Below are positions 53,927 through 64,000 of a stretch of 64,000 bases of DNA, in pieces. A program made the position numbers and the translations under genes. Below the pieces are notes generated by a model. That model made no database searches, was not told the origin of the DNA, and saw only the letters and a list, made by a program, of their open reading frames with translations. Origin of the DNA: Gyromitra esculenta (lineage: Eukaryota; Ascomycota; Pezizomycetes; Pezizales; Discinaceae). Numbering within the stretch: the stretch's first letter is position 1; every line of letters starts with the position of its first letter. The stretch lies in the NCBI GenBank assembly GCA_038503075.1, contig JBCAML010000022.1, positions 682,001 to 746,000 on the forward strand, read 5' to 3'.

Positions 53927-54037
53927 CTCATGCCGTTGACTTTAAAACTAGTCACGTGATCAGATTGACGTGGCTGAGCCTCCAAAATATCTAATGAATT
54001 TGGCACGTGACTAATTTTAAAGTTGGCAGCATGAGTA
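53925..54037. mobile_element. Small TIR element (MITE), 113 bp, abutting the previous one
   Basis: About 34-bp arms: TACTCATGCCGTTGACTTTA at the left and, reverse-complemented, TACTCATGCTGCCAACTTTA at the right, continuing to CACGTGA. It shares its left TA with the right TA of the element at 53488, so one inserted at the border of the other. Confidence 0.85.
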
Positions 54038-54740
54038 GGCCAGGGTTTACTTCCTCCTAAAAAGCGTGGGTCAGGGCTCTTTAGTGAGAGAATCCCTCAA
54101 AATTTTCTCAAAATCTCGTGGGCTAGGGCTCACATAAGATTCTTTGGGAAAGGGAGTTCTCATTGAGGACAGGTATAGGAGGTATGAGAGCTGTTTACTC
54201 CAGGAGGAAAAAACTGCTGCAGAGGGGTTCCAAATCCTTCGGGAGGAGAGGTCTGCGCTCCCGCTTCTCCAGGAGATCAGAGAGTAAACCGTCTCCCGGG
54301 GAGGCGCACCCGATCTCCAGGAGGCATAATTATTATTGCTGATGTACGGCTTTGAGGTTTCTACAAAGCATACTGTGATAGATTGCTCCAAGCGGAATAA
54401 GGAATGAATAGATTTGATCGTGAATACTAAAGGACTGAGAACATGGGAATATTGGATGTTTTCAGATATGACGAATTATAGGAGGATGCTTAAATTTGTG
54501 AACAGAGTAGGGTTTTTTTATAGTTATAATTATGATTAATTCTCTTTTTGTTTTTCTAATATCTTTATATGAAGGATTTTTCTCTCTCTATAGCTATTAA
54601 GTGTTGGGTAACAATCAACAACTGGTTTCGTTGGTTTGTTATAACAATCATATCTTGTCAGTGATAAAAGGATTTACGGTTATGGCTATGGAGGATTTTC
54701 GTTATTTCTTTCAAAATTGTTTGTAGTTTGTTCAGGGTGT
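54038..54740. other. Intergenic region
   Basis: No gene or clear mobile element; contains CTCCAGGAG-type words at 54200-54330 similar to those near 52650. Confidence 0.45.
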
Positions 54741-55180
54741 GGAGGAGTGCAATAAGGTTACGTGTACTTCGATGCAGTATAATATTTATTTACTTTTACT
54801 TTACTTCTACTGTATTGCTGTAATTTACCTTCATTTCTATCTTAGAAACCTTACTGTCCACTGCTGCAGAATCTTTCCAGGATCGCCTTGATTTTTCACT
54901 GTTGTGTAACCGTTGATAACTTCACACTTCCCATCAGATAAAAATTTTGTCAAGTAGCACTGCTCGTTCTCAGGAATACTGGGAACCTTAGTGAAGGCCT
55001 TGCCCGTGAGACTGCCTCTGTACCAATCACAAGGATTGTTTGGATTTTTCGCTGCTGTAGGACTTGTAGAAACTCTGCACTCTTTAATAGGATTTTGTTT
55101 TGCTTAAGTCGCACTGCTCATCTTCAGGGATACTGAAGAGAATGATTAGATCGTGTCCTCGAGAATGAGGATTATATTTG
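54740..55180 (+). repeat. Two decayed LTR ends (family C and an A-like copy)
   Basis: 54740-55013 resembles an LTR downstream half: TTACCTTC, GAAACCTTACTGTC, CAAGTAGCACTGCTC, hairpin GTTCTCAG/CTGGGAAC with a G-U, and a CCGTGAGA end. From 55014 a second partial copy has GTAGAAACTCTGCACTC and AAGTCGCACTGCTCA, then stem TCTTCAG/CTGAAGA with the loop GGATA. Upstream parts are unrecognisable. Confidence 0.65.
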
Positions 55181-56000
55181 TGAGTATACAATTGTTTTCA
55201 AGATTGCAAGGGTCATGATCTAGATCCATACCCGCCAGTTAATATTCTCCTTAACTAAATCGTGAGATCAAGATCAAAAAGCCCCAAATCATAGGAAATC
55301 AGATCCAACGTAAGATCGTTCTATTTTTCATGGCCCCGGAGAGCGATTGTGTGGAAGTATACACATTTATTATGTATTATCACTTGACTTTCCCTTCAAG
55401 AATAAATAGCTTATAGGAATGATATCCCGGTCTCAACCGTATTCTTTTAGCCGAAGTCTATTGTGTGAAAGAGCCCGTCTCCAATTGTACTCGAAGTACG
55501 GCCAAGTGAATGCTTGGGACTACAATTAAGGATGGAATACACAAACCACTAGATCAATTTCCTCAAGATATTACATTTACATGTAATTATGTAACCAACA
55601 ATCCATAAAGTCCAAAGGATAAGAGATACTAGCAGACGAGAACAGTGGGGATAACGATTTAATGGTGAAAGCAGAAAAAGCAGTTTGTGCAACGCCAGCA
55701 AAAATAGGTTAAGCAAAAAAAGAAACTACCAGCCCCAATGCAATATGCCAGAGAGATATAAAAAGACCCAGGTGTAATGAAAAAAAGAAGAAAAAGAATA
55801 ACTAAAGATCCACGCAGATATGCCCAGCCCGGAAGGAAACCCAAAATAGTACGCTTTTATAGATAAACAAGTCTAAATCTTCCCTAGCATGGACTTTTAC
55901 CACTGAACAACTCGCTATCAACATCGGTTAGAACAAAGGAAGTATAATCGTAAAAGAAAATGGTTTCGAACAGCTGCAAGACAGTCGCAGCGCAAATCTA
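55181..56000. other. Intergenic region and 3' flank of the coiled-coil gene
   Basis: No gene recognised. A 61-codon hydrophobic ORF at 55659-55844 (-) has no support as a gene. Confidence 0.5.
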
Positions 56001-59000
56001 CTATATAGTCAGAGCATACTTCGCTTTTTCAGCTTCGATTTCGGCTTGAAGTTTTCTGGTTTGACGAAGAGCCTCGTCCCTATTTACCCGAAGTTAGAAA
56101 TGAAAGTTATCGGTGGAGGGGCATTGTGGTAGTAGCAAAACTACCTTTCAGATTGTAGCTCCATAACTTCGATCTGCGCAAAGTTCATTTTCCCAACGAC
56201 TTCCGCCATTTCATTATCAGCTATTGTCAAAGTTGCTTCCAAATCCTCAATTCGTTTTTCCAAGAATTCGATTCTTGAGGTGTCTGGGATCGACTGTGAA
56301 TATTTACGGAATCCTGTCCACTCCAACTTTGGTGATCGTAATAGTGGTGATTTCAGACCTAGCTGAGTCGGCGACTTTAGGACAGATGATTTAAGTCTGC
56401 GAAGTTGCGAAGTATGAGTTTCTTTGAGTTGTCGTACTTCTTCCTCGTGGCGAGCAACAGCTTCCTCTGTTTGAATCTGAGCCTCAATGACCCTATCCTC
56501 CAAATCCCTAAGCTTATCTTGAAGCTCGTTGATTTTCCGCGCTGACAATCTTTGGTCCTCCTCCCCACGGCCGATCGCTTCCGCGAGCCTTTCTCTCAAC
56601 GCGTTGTTCGACTCAAGCTGCACGCGAACTTGCGTTGCCAATTCTCCGATCCTCTCTGTTGAAACTTTCAATTGCACCCCAAGGGCCCGCTCTTCAGAGA
56701 GGTGTTTCTTTTCCGCATCTTGAAGGGCCTCCGCGCGTTTACGATACGTTTCTGCCTCGACTTGGGCCTCATCCCGCTCAGCCTCAGCTTGAGCAACTGT
56801 CTGCCTAAGCTTCTCAATAGCTCGTTGTGATTCGGAATGCGCCTCTGAAAGCCGTCGCTCGCGATCAGATAGGTCATCAGAAAGATCATTTCCCTTGATT
56901 TCAAGCTCATCTAAACGTGCTAATGATCTTTCATGGATATCTTGAAGGTCATGATAAGCTTGTTGGAGTGATAAAGACGTCTCTTCACCAGTACGTTCGT
57001 GCTTCAGCTGCGAAACCTGTTTTGACAATCGTATATGCGAATCCCGAAGTTCGGTATGTCGACTAACGAGAGAATCGTGTTCTTGAAGCAGAGCTCGCAA
57101 ATTAACTGTTTCTTGTTCCGCCTTCTCCAAATCCATTTTTAATGTCGATAGACCTCGCTCACACATATACTTCTGCTCTAACGCTTCATCAGCACGGTGG
57201 CGCAATCGCTCCATTTCCTTCCGTAGTGATGTTATTTCTCGATCCTTTCCATAGCGTCTGTTTGATTGCTGCAATGCTTTGTCACGCTCTACTTCCAAGG
57301 CCTTTATCCTTTCCCTTGCTCTTTTACTCTCAAATCTATGCCGATCATGCAAACTCTTTAGTGCAATATGTAAAGCATCCCGCTGTTCCTCGATGTCTTT
57401 AACTTTCTCCACTAACGATTCCTTATCCTTCAGACTTAATGGTAGAGCCATGCTTGATTGCCCTAAAGTTGGGGATCCGAACATTGAAGAGGGTCGAGAT
57501 AGGCGCACAGACTGGCGTGATGCAGATGCCTGGGTTCGCATGGCTGAAGCAGCCAAGGATGCATTCTCGCTTCGGAGGTTAAGTAGTTCTTGTTGTAGCC
57601 TCGAGTATTCTACACTTTCATTTCGAAGACTAAGCAACTCTTGCTGCATCCGCGAATGCTCATACTGAAGCTTCTGCAGCTCTGAAGCCTCTGATTCCAA
57701 CCCTTCAACACGGGCTCGTAATCGAGGGACAATCTCATCCCGTAGATTGTCGCGCTCATTTCGATGTTCCTCCAGTTCTTCTCGGAGGGCTGTGAGGAGA
57801 TCCTCGTAGTTCTCCTTCATCTGTCGCTCCTCTGCGAGTCTCCGTCGAGCCTCTTCCAGAGCAACCTCTAACTCTTTCAACCTTCCAGTAGAACCTGCGC
57901 CCGAGAACTGTGCACTCTCTCGCTGGGGGTCAGGTCAAGTCAGCATCTAAGCCCAATATCTATCATAGAGCGCCCCCAGCCCCCCGGAAATTCCCTACCC
58001 TCGCAAATTGCTCCTCTAAGTCTTTCACATGCAGCTCAATTACTTTTCTTCGTTGTCTTTCTTCCTGAACCTTATTCACCATCTCTAGTCGTACTTTTGA
58101 TATCTGTTGCTCGGCTTTGCGAGTCATCTTTTCCACATCAACCTCCAATTTGGTTTCTGCGTCTAGATACCGTGTCGACGTTCCAGCATCAGAGAAGTAG
58201 TCACTTGTTCGTTTCCCTTCACCGTTACGCTCCGCAGCTTCAGCTTGCAATTTTTCCACTAGGTCTTCTAGATCCATTTCTCGACGGATTGAAGCAGCTA
58301 AATCTGCTGAAACGAGTCGTACCTCCTCTTCTATCGCTTCGACAGACGATGGTGTGGGGGGGACCATAGATACCCCTGAATCCGAGTGAAGTCCATCGTG
58401 AAGAGCCGCATTCGCACGAGGTATATCAATTGCTGGAGGTATCCCTCTGGAGGGTGAAAAATATGACGATGGGTCAGCAGTCTTAGGTGAAGGCGCAGGT
58501 GAAGGGACTCTTTCGGAAACCGAGGTGGAAGGTGATGCAATCCCTCCTTGTTCTGAAGTGCTCCCCCACCGAAAGAAAGAGGTGAGTCTAGAACCGGGTG
58601 ACCTTGGTTTACTGATTTCGTCGTTGAGATCGGATATTGATGGGGAGCGACTGCGAAATGGGACCTCCGGAAGGTTTAGGTTCGCCGGGATTGTCGGTGA
58701 AGAAGAAGAAGCAGCCATTGCGGAAGCAGTACGACGATGTGGAGGATCGAGTCGTTGATGATTGATTTTGTTCACGGAAGATTCGCTCCAGACTCTCGCA
58801 TGGCTCAGATTCGGGCTTGAGGGAAAGGAATAGATGCGTGGTGTGGCAAACTGGACTCGAATGTCGACTCCACCATGTGATTCGACAGCCCAACGGCCCT
58901 GCCCAATGTTCGGGGAATCTCCGTGGGGGAATCTGGAGAAGAAAATATACGTCAGAGGAATAGGTCTCCGGAACATGCCATGGAACTTGGTTTGTTCCGT

Positions 59001-59322
59001 ACCTGTCGAGATCCCGAATGACAAAACCGTCCTGATCCAAGGACGGAGAAGACTCTAAGAGAGCTTGAGTACGTCTACCTGTGCTAGTAACCGGATTTTG
59101 TCTCTCTAAAGACTGTTGGGGTCTTGGTGACTGATTAGGAGACTGAGCACCACCAGAAGAGTAGACAGATGATGAACCGGGAGGGAGAGGCTTTCGACGG
59201 ACGGGAGAAAAAGGAGAGAAGGGAGGAGACTTCAGGTGATTGTAGGTTCTGGGGGGAGATTGGGGAGGTATAGGCGGACTAGGAGATTGATTCTGGGACG
59301 TGGACGGGCCGTGGATGCTCAT
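56001..59322 (-). CDS. Large coiled-coil protein conserved in filamentous fungi, function unknown
   Basis: ATG at 59322; introns 58933-59002, 57923-57998 and 56080-56144 join in phase (3111 nt, 1036 aa). The first 300 residues are a Pro/Ser-rich disordered region (SPPIPPQSPPRTYNHLKSPP, SPAPSPKTADPSSYFSPSRG). A conserved block follows (EEEVRLVSADLAASIRREMDLEDLVEKLQ, then SDYFSDAGTSTRYLD). From about residue 370 to the end it is nearly continuous heptad coiled coil, rich in Glu, Arg and Leu, ending KLQAEIEAEKAKYAL. No enzyme domain or membrane segment. The layout suggests a cytoskeletal, septum or polarity scaffold, but the family was not recognised with certainty. Confidence 0.85.
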
Positions 59323-61678
59323 GATTCAGGATAGGATGAGGGGAGCGCGCGCGAAGTCAGTGCTTTTTTCTCTCCACTATTCCTGGCAGAAGCTCGATGG
59401 TCAGCGCATCGGCAGCACAGAACGGGAGCCGTAGATATGCGTATGTATAAGATGTATATTGAGGAAGAAAAGGGGCATATGCTGACGGAGAAGCGCAATG
59501 GGGGAAGAGAGACAGGAAAATTCGTGAACGTGATGCGCTAGAGATATTGAGGAAACGGGAAGGCCAATCACCTGCACGGACCAAACCAAATCTAACAGCC
59601 GTCTTCTGCAGTCTGGGCAATTTAATGGATCGTGGAGTTAACAGCAAGCGTAGCTGGCTAGTGCCTCCAGGGCAGGTCGGTGGGTGGTTGCTATCACTGG
59701 TGCGGGTAAGGGGGCAAAGCGAGGGAGGGAGTGGAGAATTGTAATGGCGATGCTGTATGTACTTTCTTTCCCAATCCAATATTAGCTCCCTGTCGAGGGA
59801 TGCCAGTGGTTATGTTATGCTATGGGTTGAACCCCTCTAAATTATATTTTGCTAGTGCAATAATACAAAGAAATATACGATGTGGTGTAGGGTAGTGTGA
59901 TGCGTAGTGACGCTGAAGTTGGGCTTCCTTGTGGCTAATGAATGAGGTATGCCTTCTGTATCCAAAAGACATTTAAATGTCTTCGTACGTGGTCTGCACT
60001 GTGCCAACACTAATATCGAATACCCGCTGTGGAATACCTATGTATGTACATTAGTTGACTTGATTGCGATTCTGATCTTTCAAGGTCTCGGAGACAGGAG
60101 AGGATGGGATGGGATGGGATGGCGTTGGCGTTGGCGTTTGCCGTCTCGGACCTCGATGGGCCAGCGCCTTGATTGCTGGTCAAATGGCGCCCAGTGTTTC
60201 ACTCACTGGCTGGGGCTGCGGGTCCCTTGCTGTCTAACAGGGGCAATCGGTGCTAAGGCTCGTTTAGGCTGCTCTAATTCCTGGTGTGGGGCGCTTGCTA
60301 GTGGCGCTGGAGATGCTGTTTGTTGGTTTGCGTGCACCACGATCATCGTCAATAAGATTGCTGTGGGTGTAGCTACATACTTTATGTAGCTGTTGTAAAG
60401 AAGGAAAGAAAACTGCGGAGTTGGTGGAGATAATCTTCTTTTCGTAGCTCCTCCAGCTCACGTATATAGTATTGCCCGAGAAGTCTTGGCTCCCTCTTCT
60501 CTGTCGCGCACGTATTACCGGTGAATCGAGGTGATAATTTCTGTAGAAGTTGACTGTAGGGTTGTTAGATGTTATTTGGTATGTAAGTATTTCCATAGTT
60601 TTGATAGCTTTTGATCCACCATCAGTGGGCTGCGGGGTGCCAGGACTTCTCTCGAGGGGTTTAAGCTTGCCTGAATCTCCCAATTCTACCAATTAACTTA
60701 GGCCGATACTTAGTCCGTAGTATCTTCCGGTCACTGGAGAGTTTCTATCAGGTCTCTCGAGGAGCTGTGGGTTGGGAGGAAAGGCCATCTTCTCTTACCC
60801 GCACCGCCACCTAGCGACAGACTTACCCCAGCACCCGTGGCACGCTTTCTAACTGGAGACAGACTTAGGATGGCGACCGGAATGGACTTGCGCGGTCTCG
60901 GTTACCCTGGTTTGTATCTCTTCTGTACCCCTGAATCTAGCCGTATGCGGATTATGGTCTCGGCAACCGACCTCTTTTGGACTTCGGTAGAATTACCCCT
61001 GGGACAAGGAGTTTACTTCCGGACGGCCAGAGATCCTCTCCGACGCTTCTACCACCCAGGTCGAGAAAATAGGAAGTTGGTGGCTCCGCAACATCGCATT
61101 AAACGTTGACGTATCGTGATTGGCTACGATTAGCGCTTTGATTCGCCTCGATCTTATTTTATCTTGCTGGGGTGATTGATTCGTTGACAGAAGATGGAAA
61201 GGTAATGGCTTAGTTGATGGAGATGATGGGAGCAATTGCAAGAAAAGTAAGTAGTTTTTTCTTTTTTCTTTCCTCTTTTGTGCGGTTTCTATCCAGTCGA
61301 TGCTAAAAACGTAATTCTGTCACAGTTTTTTTTGGCGCAAAGAAGGTTTCGAATTGGGATTTCAACGTTGCCCTCATATGTTTAGGATAATCGCCTAAGT
61401 CACTTGCCTGCTTTTTTTTATGAAAATTCTGAGTTAATTAGACGCATGTAGGCCACCTCGTTATGCTCAAGTATATTACACAGTATCAATTAATCTTATA
61501 CTGTATCGCATACGCAAGGCTGGAATACTATCTATTTAGTAATTCTTCTTAAATGCTACATCGCCTACGCAACAAGGCTGGAAGGCCAACATGGCGCCAA
61601 CATACTTATTGGTAGTGACTACATGTGATGCTGTCAAGGTACCTAGTGCATACACCTTGATATCTCGGAAAAAACGAA
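59323..61678. other. Long intergenic region
   Basis: 5' region of the coiled-coil gene on the left. At 60100-60130 short GATGG and GTTGGC repeats. At 60800-60845 a fragment matches the inner part of the MITE at 53488 (CACCGCCACCTAGCGACAGACTT). At 61505-61600 a short direct repeat (ATCGCATACGCAAGGCTGGAA and ATCGCCTACGCAACAAGGCTGGAA). No gene is supported. Confidence 0.45.
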
Positions 61679-62014
61679 TACGCCCGGGCCGGGGGTACTG
61701 GGAATTTGTTTGGCCAAATTATATAGCACCGAGATATAAAGGATTTATCTACACTCTGCTAGCAATGGCTAGGTGCAGAGTAGCATCAATATTCTGCGTG
61801 TCCCGCTTAGTAGGATATACCAAAGGGATTAATTGTCTAGCCTAGCTTTGGTACTCTTTTTATAGTTGGTGAGATTCAGTATCCAGTACCGAGAATCAAA
61901 CCTTAAAATCTGCTTCATCAAGAGGATATACCACTGGAACTACTGGATCTACAACGACGTCAATTTGACCTATCGGGATTCAGGTAGATTTCCAATACCC
62001 CTAGCCCGGGCGTG
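61679..62014. mobile_element. Small GC-ended TIR element (MITE)
   Basis: Left end TACGCCCGGGCCGGGGGTACTGGG; right end in reverse complement CACGCCCGGGCTAGGGGTATTGG. Arms are about 28 bp with a few mismatches around an AT-rich 280-bp centre. A matching solitary arm is at about 9866-9900. Confidence 0.75.
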
Positions 62015-62507
62015 TTTGTTCTTTGCAAGATATTACGGTAGGTATTCTCGTTCCCAAAGCCTTGATGCCCTCCTTTCTCCTGAGCACGACTGCCGGCGGA
62101 TTGAGACTATAGTTTCTATAGAAGGTGGTTATATAAAAATTGCTGGATGCTATTTAGCACGTTAGTATTTCCATAGTTTTCCTCTCTTTTGATTTGCCAT
62201 TTCCTAGCTCGATCTACAGCTATTCGGTTTACTATCAACAAGTTGTAGTACACAAACGCGAAGTGCACTCTCATTGGAACACGATTTCGTTCAAGCAGTA
62301 CGTGTGACCAAACCCTCAGGTGGGCTGCTTACCACGCCCCTGCGCATGCGGGGTATGTGTTCAGGGTAAGGTTTTGGCTTTCGAAGTTTTAGGACTGCCT
62401 ACGCTGATCAAGGAAATATATACTTTACCTGAGCAACACTTTCCGGGTTAAACTTACACCTCCTTCAACATTGTCTACTTACAGTTATCGAGAAGATAGC
62501 TAGTAAA
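62015..62507. other. Upstream region of the NLR-type gene
   Basis: No feature seen other than the presumed promoter; contains a short GC palindrome (GCCCCTGCGCATGCGGGG, about 62336-62353). Confidence 0.4.
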
Positions 62508-64000
62508 ATGTCGCTTTCTCACTTTCGGTCAAAAAAGGAGGTAAGTCAAATTTCTAAGCAGTCCCACATCTCAAGCCGTTTACTTACTTAAGCTTGTGAT
62601 ACTGCTTTATTTAGGATAAGGGAGACAAAAAGGTATCAATTTTGGATAGGGCTGCGGGAAGGATAGCTTGTCTTGGAAAGACCAAAAGGGGATCGAATCA
62701 GGTAGAGCAGCCCATACTTTAAGCTTCTGAACTTACTATTAACCGCAGCGAGTTTATAGGTTACTGAAATTGTATCTGAACCTGGCCGGGAACTTAAACT
62801 TAAAAAAGCAGATCTTGAGGGAGCAGCGTTTGGGTTAGCGACACTATACGATGGTGATAATGTTGAAGTAGAGTATGTCACGATCCACTTATGGGTAAAA
62901 TCTGATACTCAATAGCCTCATCTATGCAGCGCTGTCGCTGTCCACGGCCTAAATGGGCATAGAGAAAGAGCGTTTACTGCCGATAATGGTACTTGTTAGC
63001 TCGCATCTCTCCTCCCGTCGTTAGTTCCTCAGGTTCGGGTTCTATCCTATGGCTGTGACGCGAAAACCAATAGCTCTTCCCCCTTGAGCAATGAGCATTT
63101 ACTTGGGCATGCGGAAGATTTTCTTGAGTCGCTTACCACGGAAAGAATTCTAACAGAGGTTGGAACTGAACGTCAACAGCTAGGAGTGGCACGCGCTAAC
63201 AATACCGCAAAGACTACTAAACGCCCTATTATATTCGTCGCACATAGCCTCGGTGGTATTATTGTAAAAAGTGTGAGTGAATGCACTGGCGGGAAACGTT
63301 TCTTCTGTTGGGAATGGTTTTGTCGAGCCCCAAACACTCTACGCCACTTGTAGGGATATTTCTGGTCTCGCCAAAACTCTTCATAGAGAATATTTTGACT
63401 CATGAAAACAATCGTGAAACCGTGCCTGACATGGAGATCTAGGAAGTCTGAAAGGTTATGGAAGGAATATGCATGTTTTCGTGATGGGGACCTCTTAATT
63501 TGAGCAAAAGCTAACGGACTATAGACGCTTAGCCTGTCTACAAGTCGCAATGCTAGTCATAGAGAGACACAGAGAGATATCCAGCTTTCTACGTATGGTA
63601 TCCTATTTATGGGCACACCACACCGGGGTGGTAATAGGGTCTCATGGGCCAACATGGCCCTGAATATCATAGCTGCAGCCCAACACAGGAACACAGATTC
63701 TCGGTCATCTCGAACAAAACTCTGAATGGCTTGAGAATCAACAAACCATGTATCTACCGATCAGTGGCTAGCTCGACACAACATATTTCTACGAGAGATA
63801 CCCTACCATGATTGCTGGTGCTGCCGTTATTGTATATATCCTTGAGCTTTACTACTTAAAACTTCCCTGAAGACTTACTAACGTATTAGATCGTGCCAAA
63901 ATACTCCGCCTATCTCGGATTATCAGATGCAGCCGTATTTGGCATTAATTCTGACCGTAGTGGCATGGTCAAGTATAGAAATGCAGAGGATGAAGGGTTT
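62508..64000 (+). pseudogene. N-terminal alpha/beta-hydrolase domain of a fungal NLR-type protein, decayed and cut by the window
   Basis: Exons can be followed from ATG 62508 (MSLSHFRSKKE). Motifs typical of the DUF676/lipase-like domain at the N-terminus of many fungal NACHT/NB-ARC receptors are: VAVHGLNGHRERAFT, VRVLSYGCDA, RPIIFVAHSLGGIIVKS (nucleophile elbow), STYGILFMGTPHRGG and, at the window end, SAYLGLSDAAVFGINSDRSGMVKY. A TAG at 62997-62999 stands where relatives have the Trp of CWL (a TGG-to-TAG change), and the frame shifts near 63700 (after AAQHRNT). The nucleotide-binding and repeat parts would lie to the right, outside the window. Function as a receptor is inferred from the family; this copy looks inactive. 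Confidence 0.75.

Noticed and set aside
55659..55844. Hydrophobic 61-codon ORF as a small membrane protein
   Set aside because: Low-complexity hydrophobic run in AT-rich DNA, no family resemblance, no splice or context support.
60837..61109. 90-codon ORF as a gene
   Set aside because: It begins in a MITE-derived fragment and shows no recognisable domain or codon pattern.
61320..61420. tRNA-like segment (GGTTTCGAATTGGG)
   Set aside because: The B-box consensus is not met and no cloverleaf could be drawn.

Overview
The window is nuclear DNA of a filamentous ascomycete (Pezizomycotina). Genes have several 46-100 bp GT-AG introns. The host genes are fungal types: an Mdm1-like sorting nexin, the HOG-pathway MAPKKK Ssk2, a six-BRCT Brc1/Rtt107 scaffold, and the start of an NLR-type alpha/beta hydrolase. 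The genus cannot be named from the sequence; the transposon load would fit Pezizomycetes, but that is only a guess.

Layout. 0.57-4.8 kb: Mdm1-like sorting nexin (+). 5.2-9.5 kb: Ssk2-type MAPKKK (-), convergent with it. 9.5-11.4 kb: transposon debris (one arm of a GC-rich TIR element, a foldback element, a poly(A)-tailed retroposon). 11.4-41.6 kb: a dense block of Ty3/gypsy chromoviruses and LTRs. 41.6-42.7 kb: AT-rich spacer. 42.7-45.6 kb: Brc1/Rtt107 (-), head-to-head with an Lpx1-like hydrolase (+, 46.0-47.4 kb). 48.4-50.3 kb: a retroposon hit by three LTRs. 51.5-54.0 kb: nested TA-flanked MITEs. 56.0-59.3 kb: a large coiled-coil protein (-). 59.3-62.5 kb: mostly empty, with one MITE. 62.5-64.0 kb: a decayed NLR-type gene running off the window.

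The retrotransposon block can be read as a stratigraphy. Element E4 (5' LTR 38779-39190) was hit by E1 (5' LTR 37415-37834). E1 was hit by E2 (30224-36090, flanked by GAGAG) and by further LTRs, one of which was itself hit by another LTR. Most insertions have a 5-bp target duplication. Two LTR families recur: A (about 410-450 bp, sense strand TTTCAYGG to CCGTGAGA) and B (about 405-455 bp, TTTCATGG to CTTGAGA). Both carry a TATA box, a pyrimidine-rich tract, the motif AAGCAACGT, and a series of stem-loops toward the 3' end.

The most striking signal is in these LTRs. Across many copies and both families the stems differ in sequence, but changes on one side are usually matched on the other, while the loops stay nearly constant. 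This is a covarying structured RNA in R-U5. Just inside the 5' LTRs lies a sequence complementary to AAGCAACGT, which sits near the predicted transcript start; this suggests Tf1/sushi-like self-priming. In E2, gag ends with a canonical -1 slippery heptamer (TTTAAAC) directly before its stop codon, followed six bases later by a 9-bp stem, with pol in the -1 frame. Together these describe a chromovirus lineage with an elaborate structured leader.
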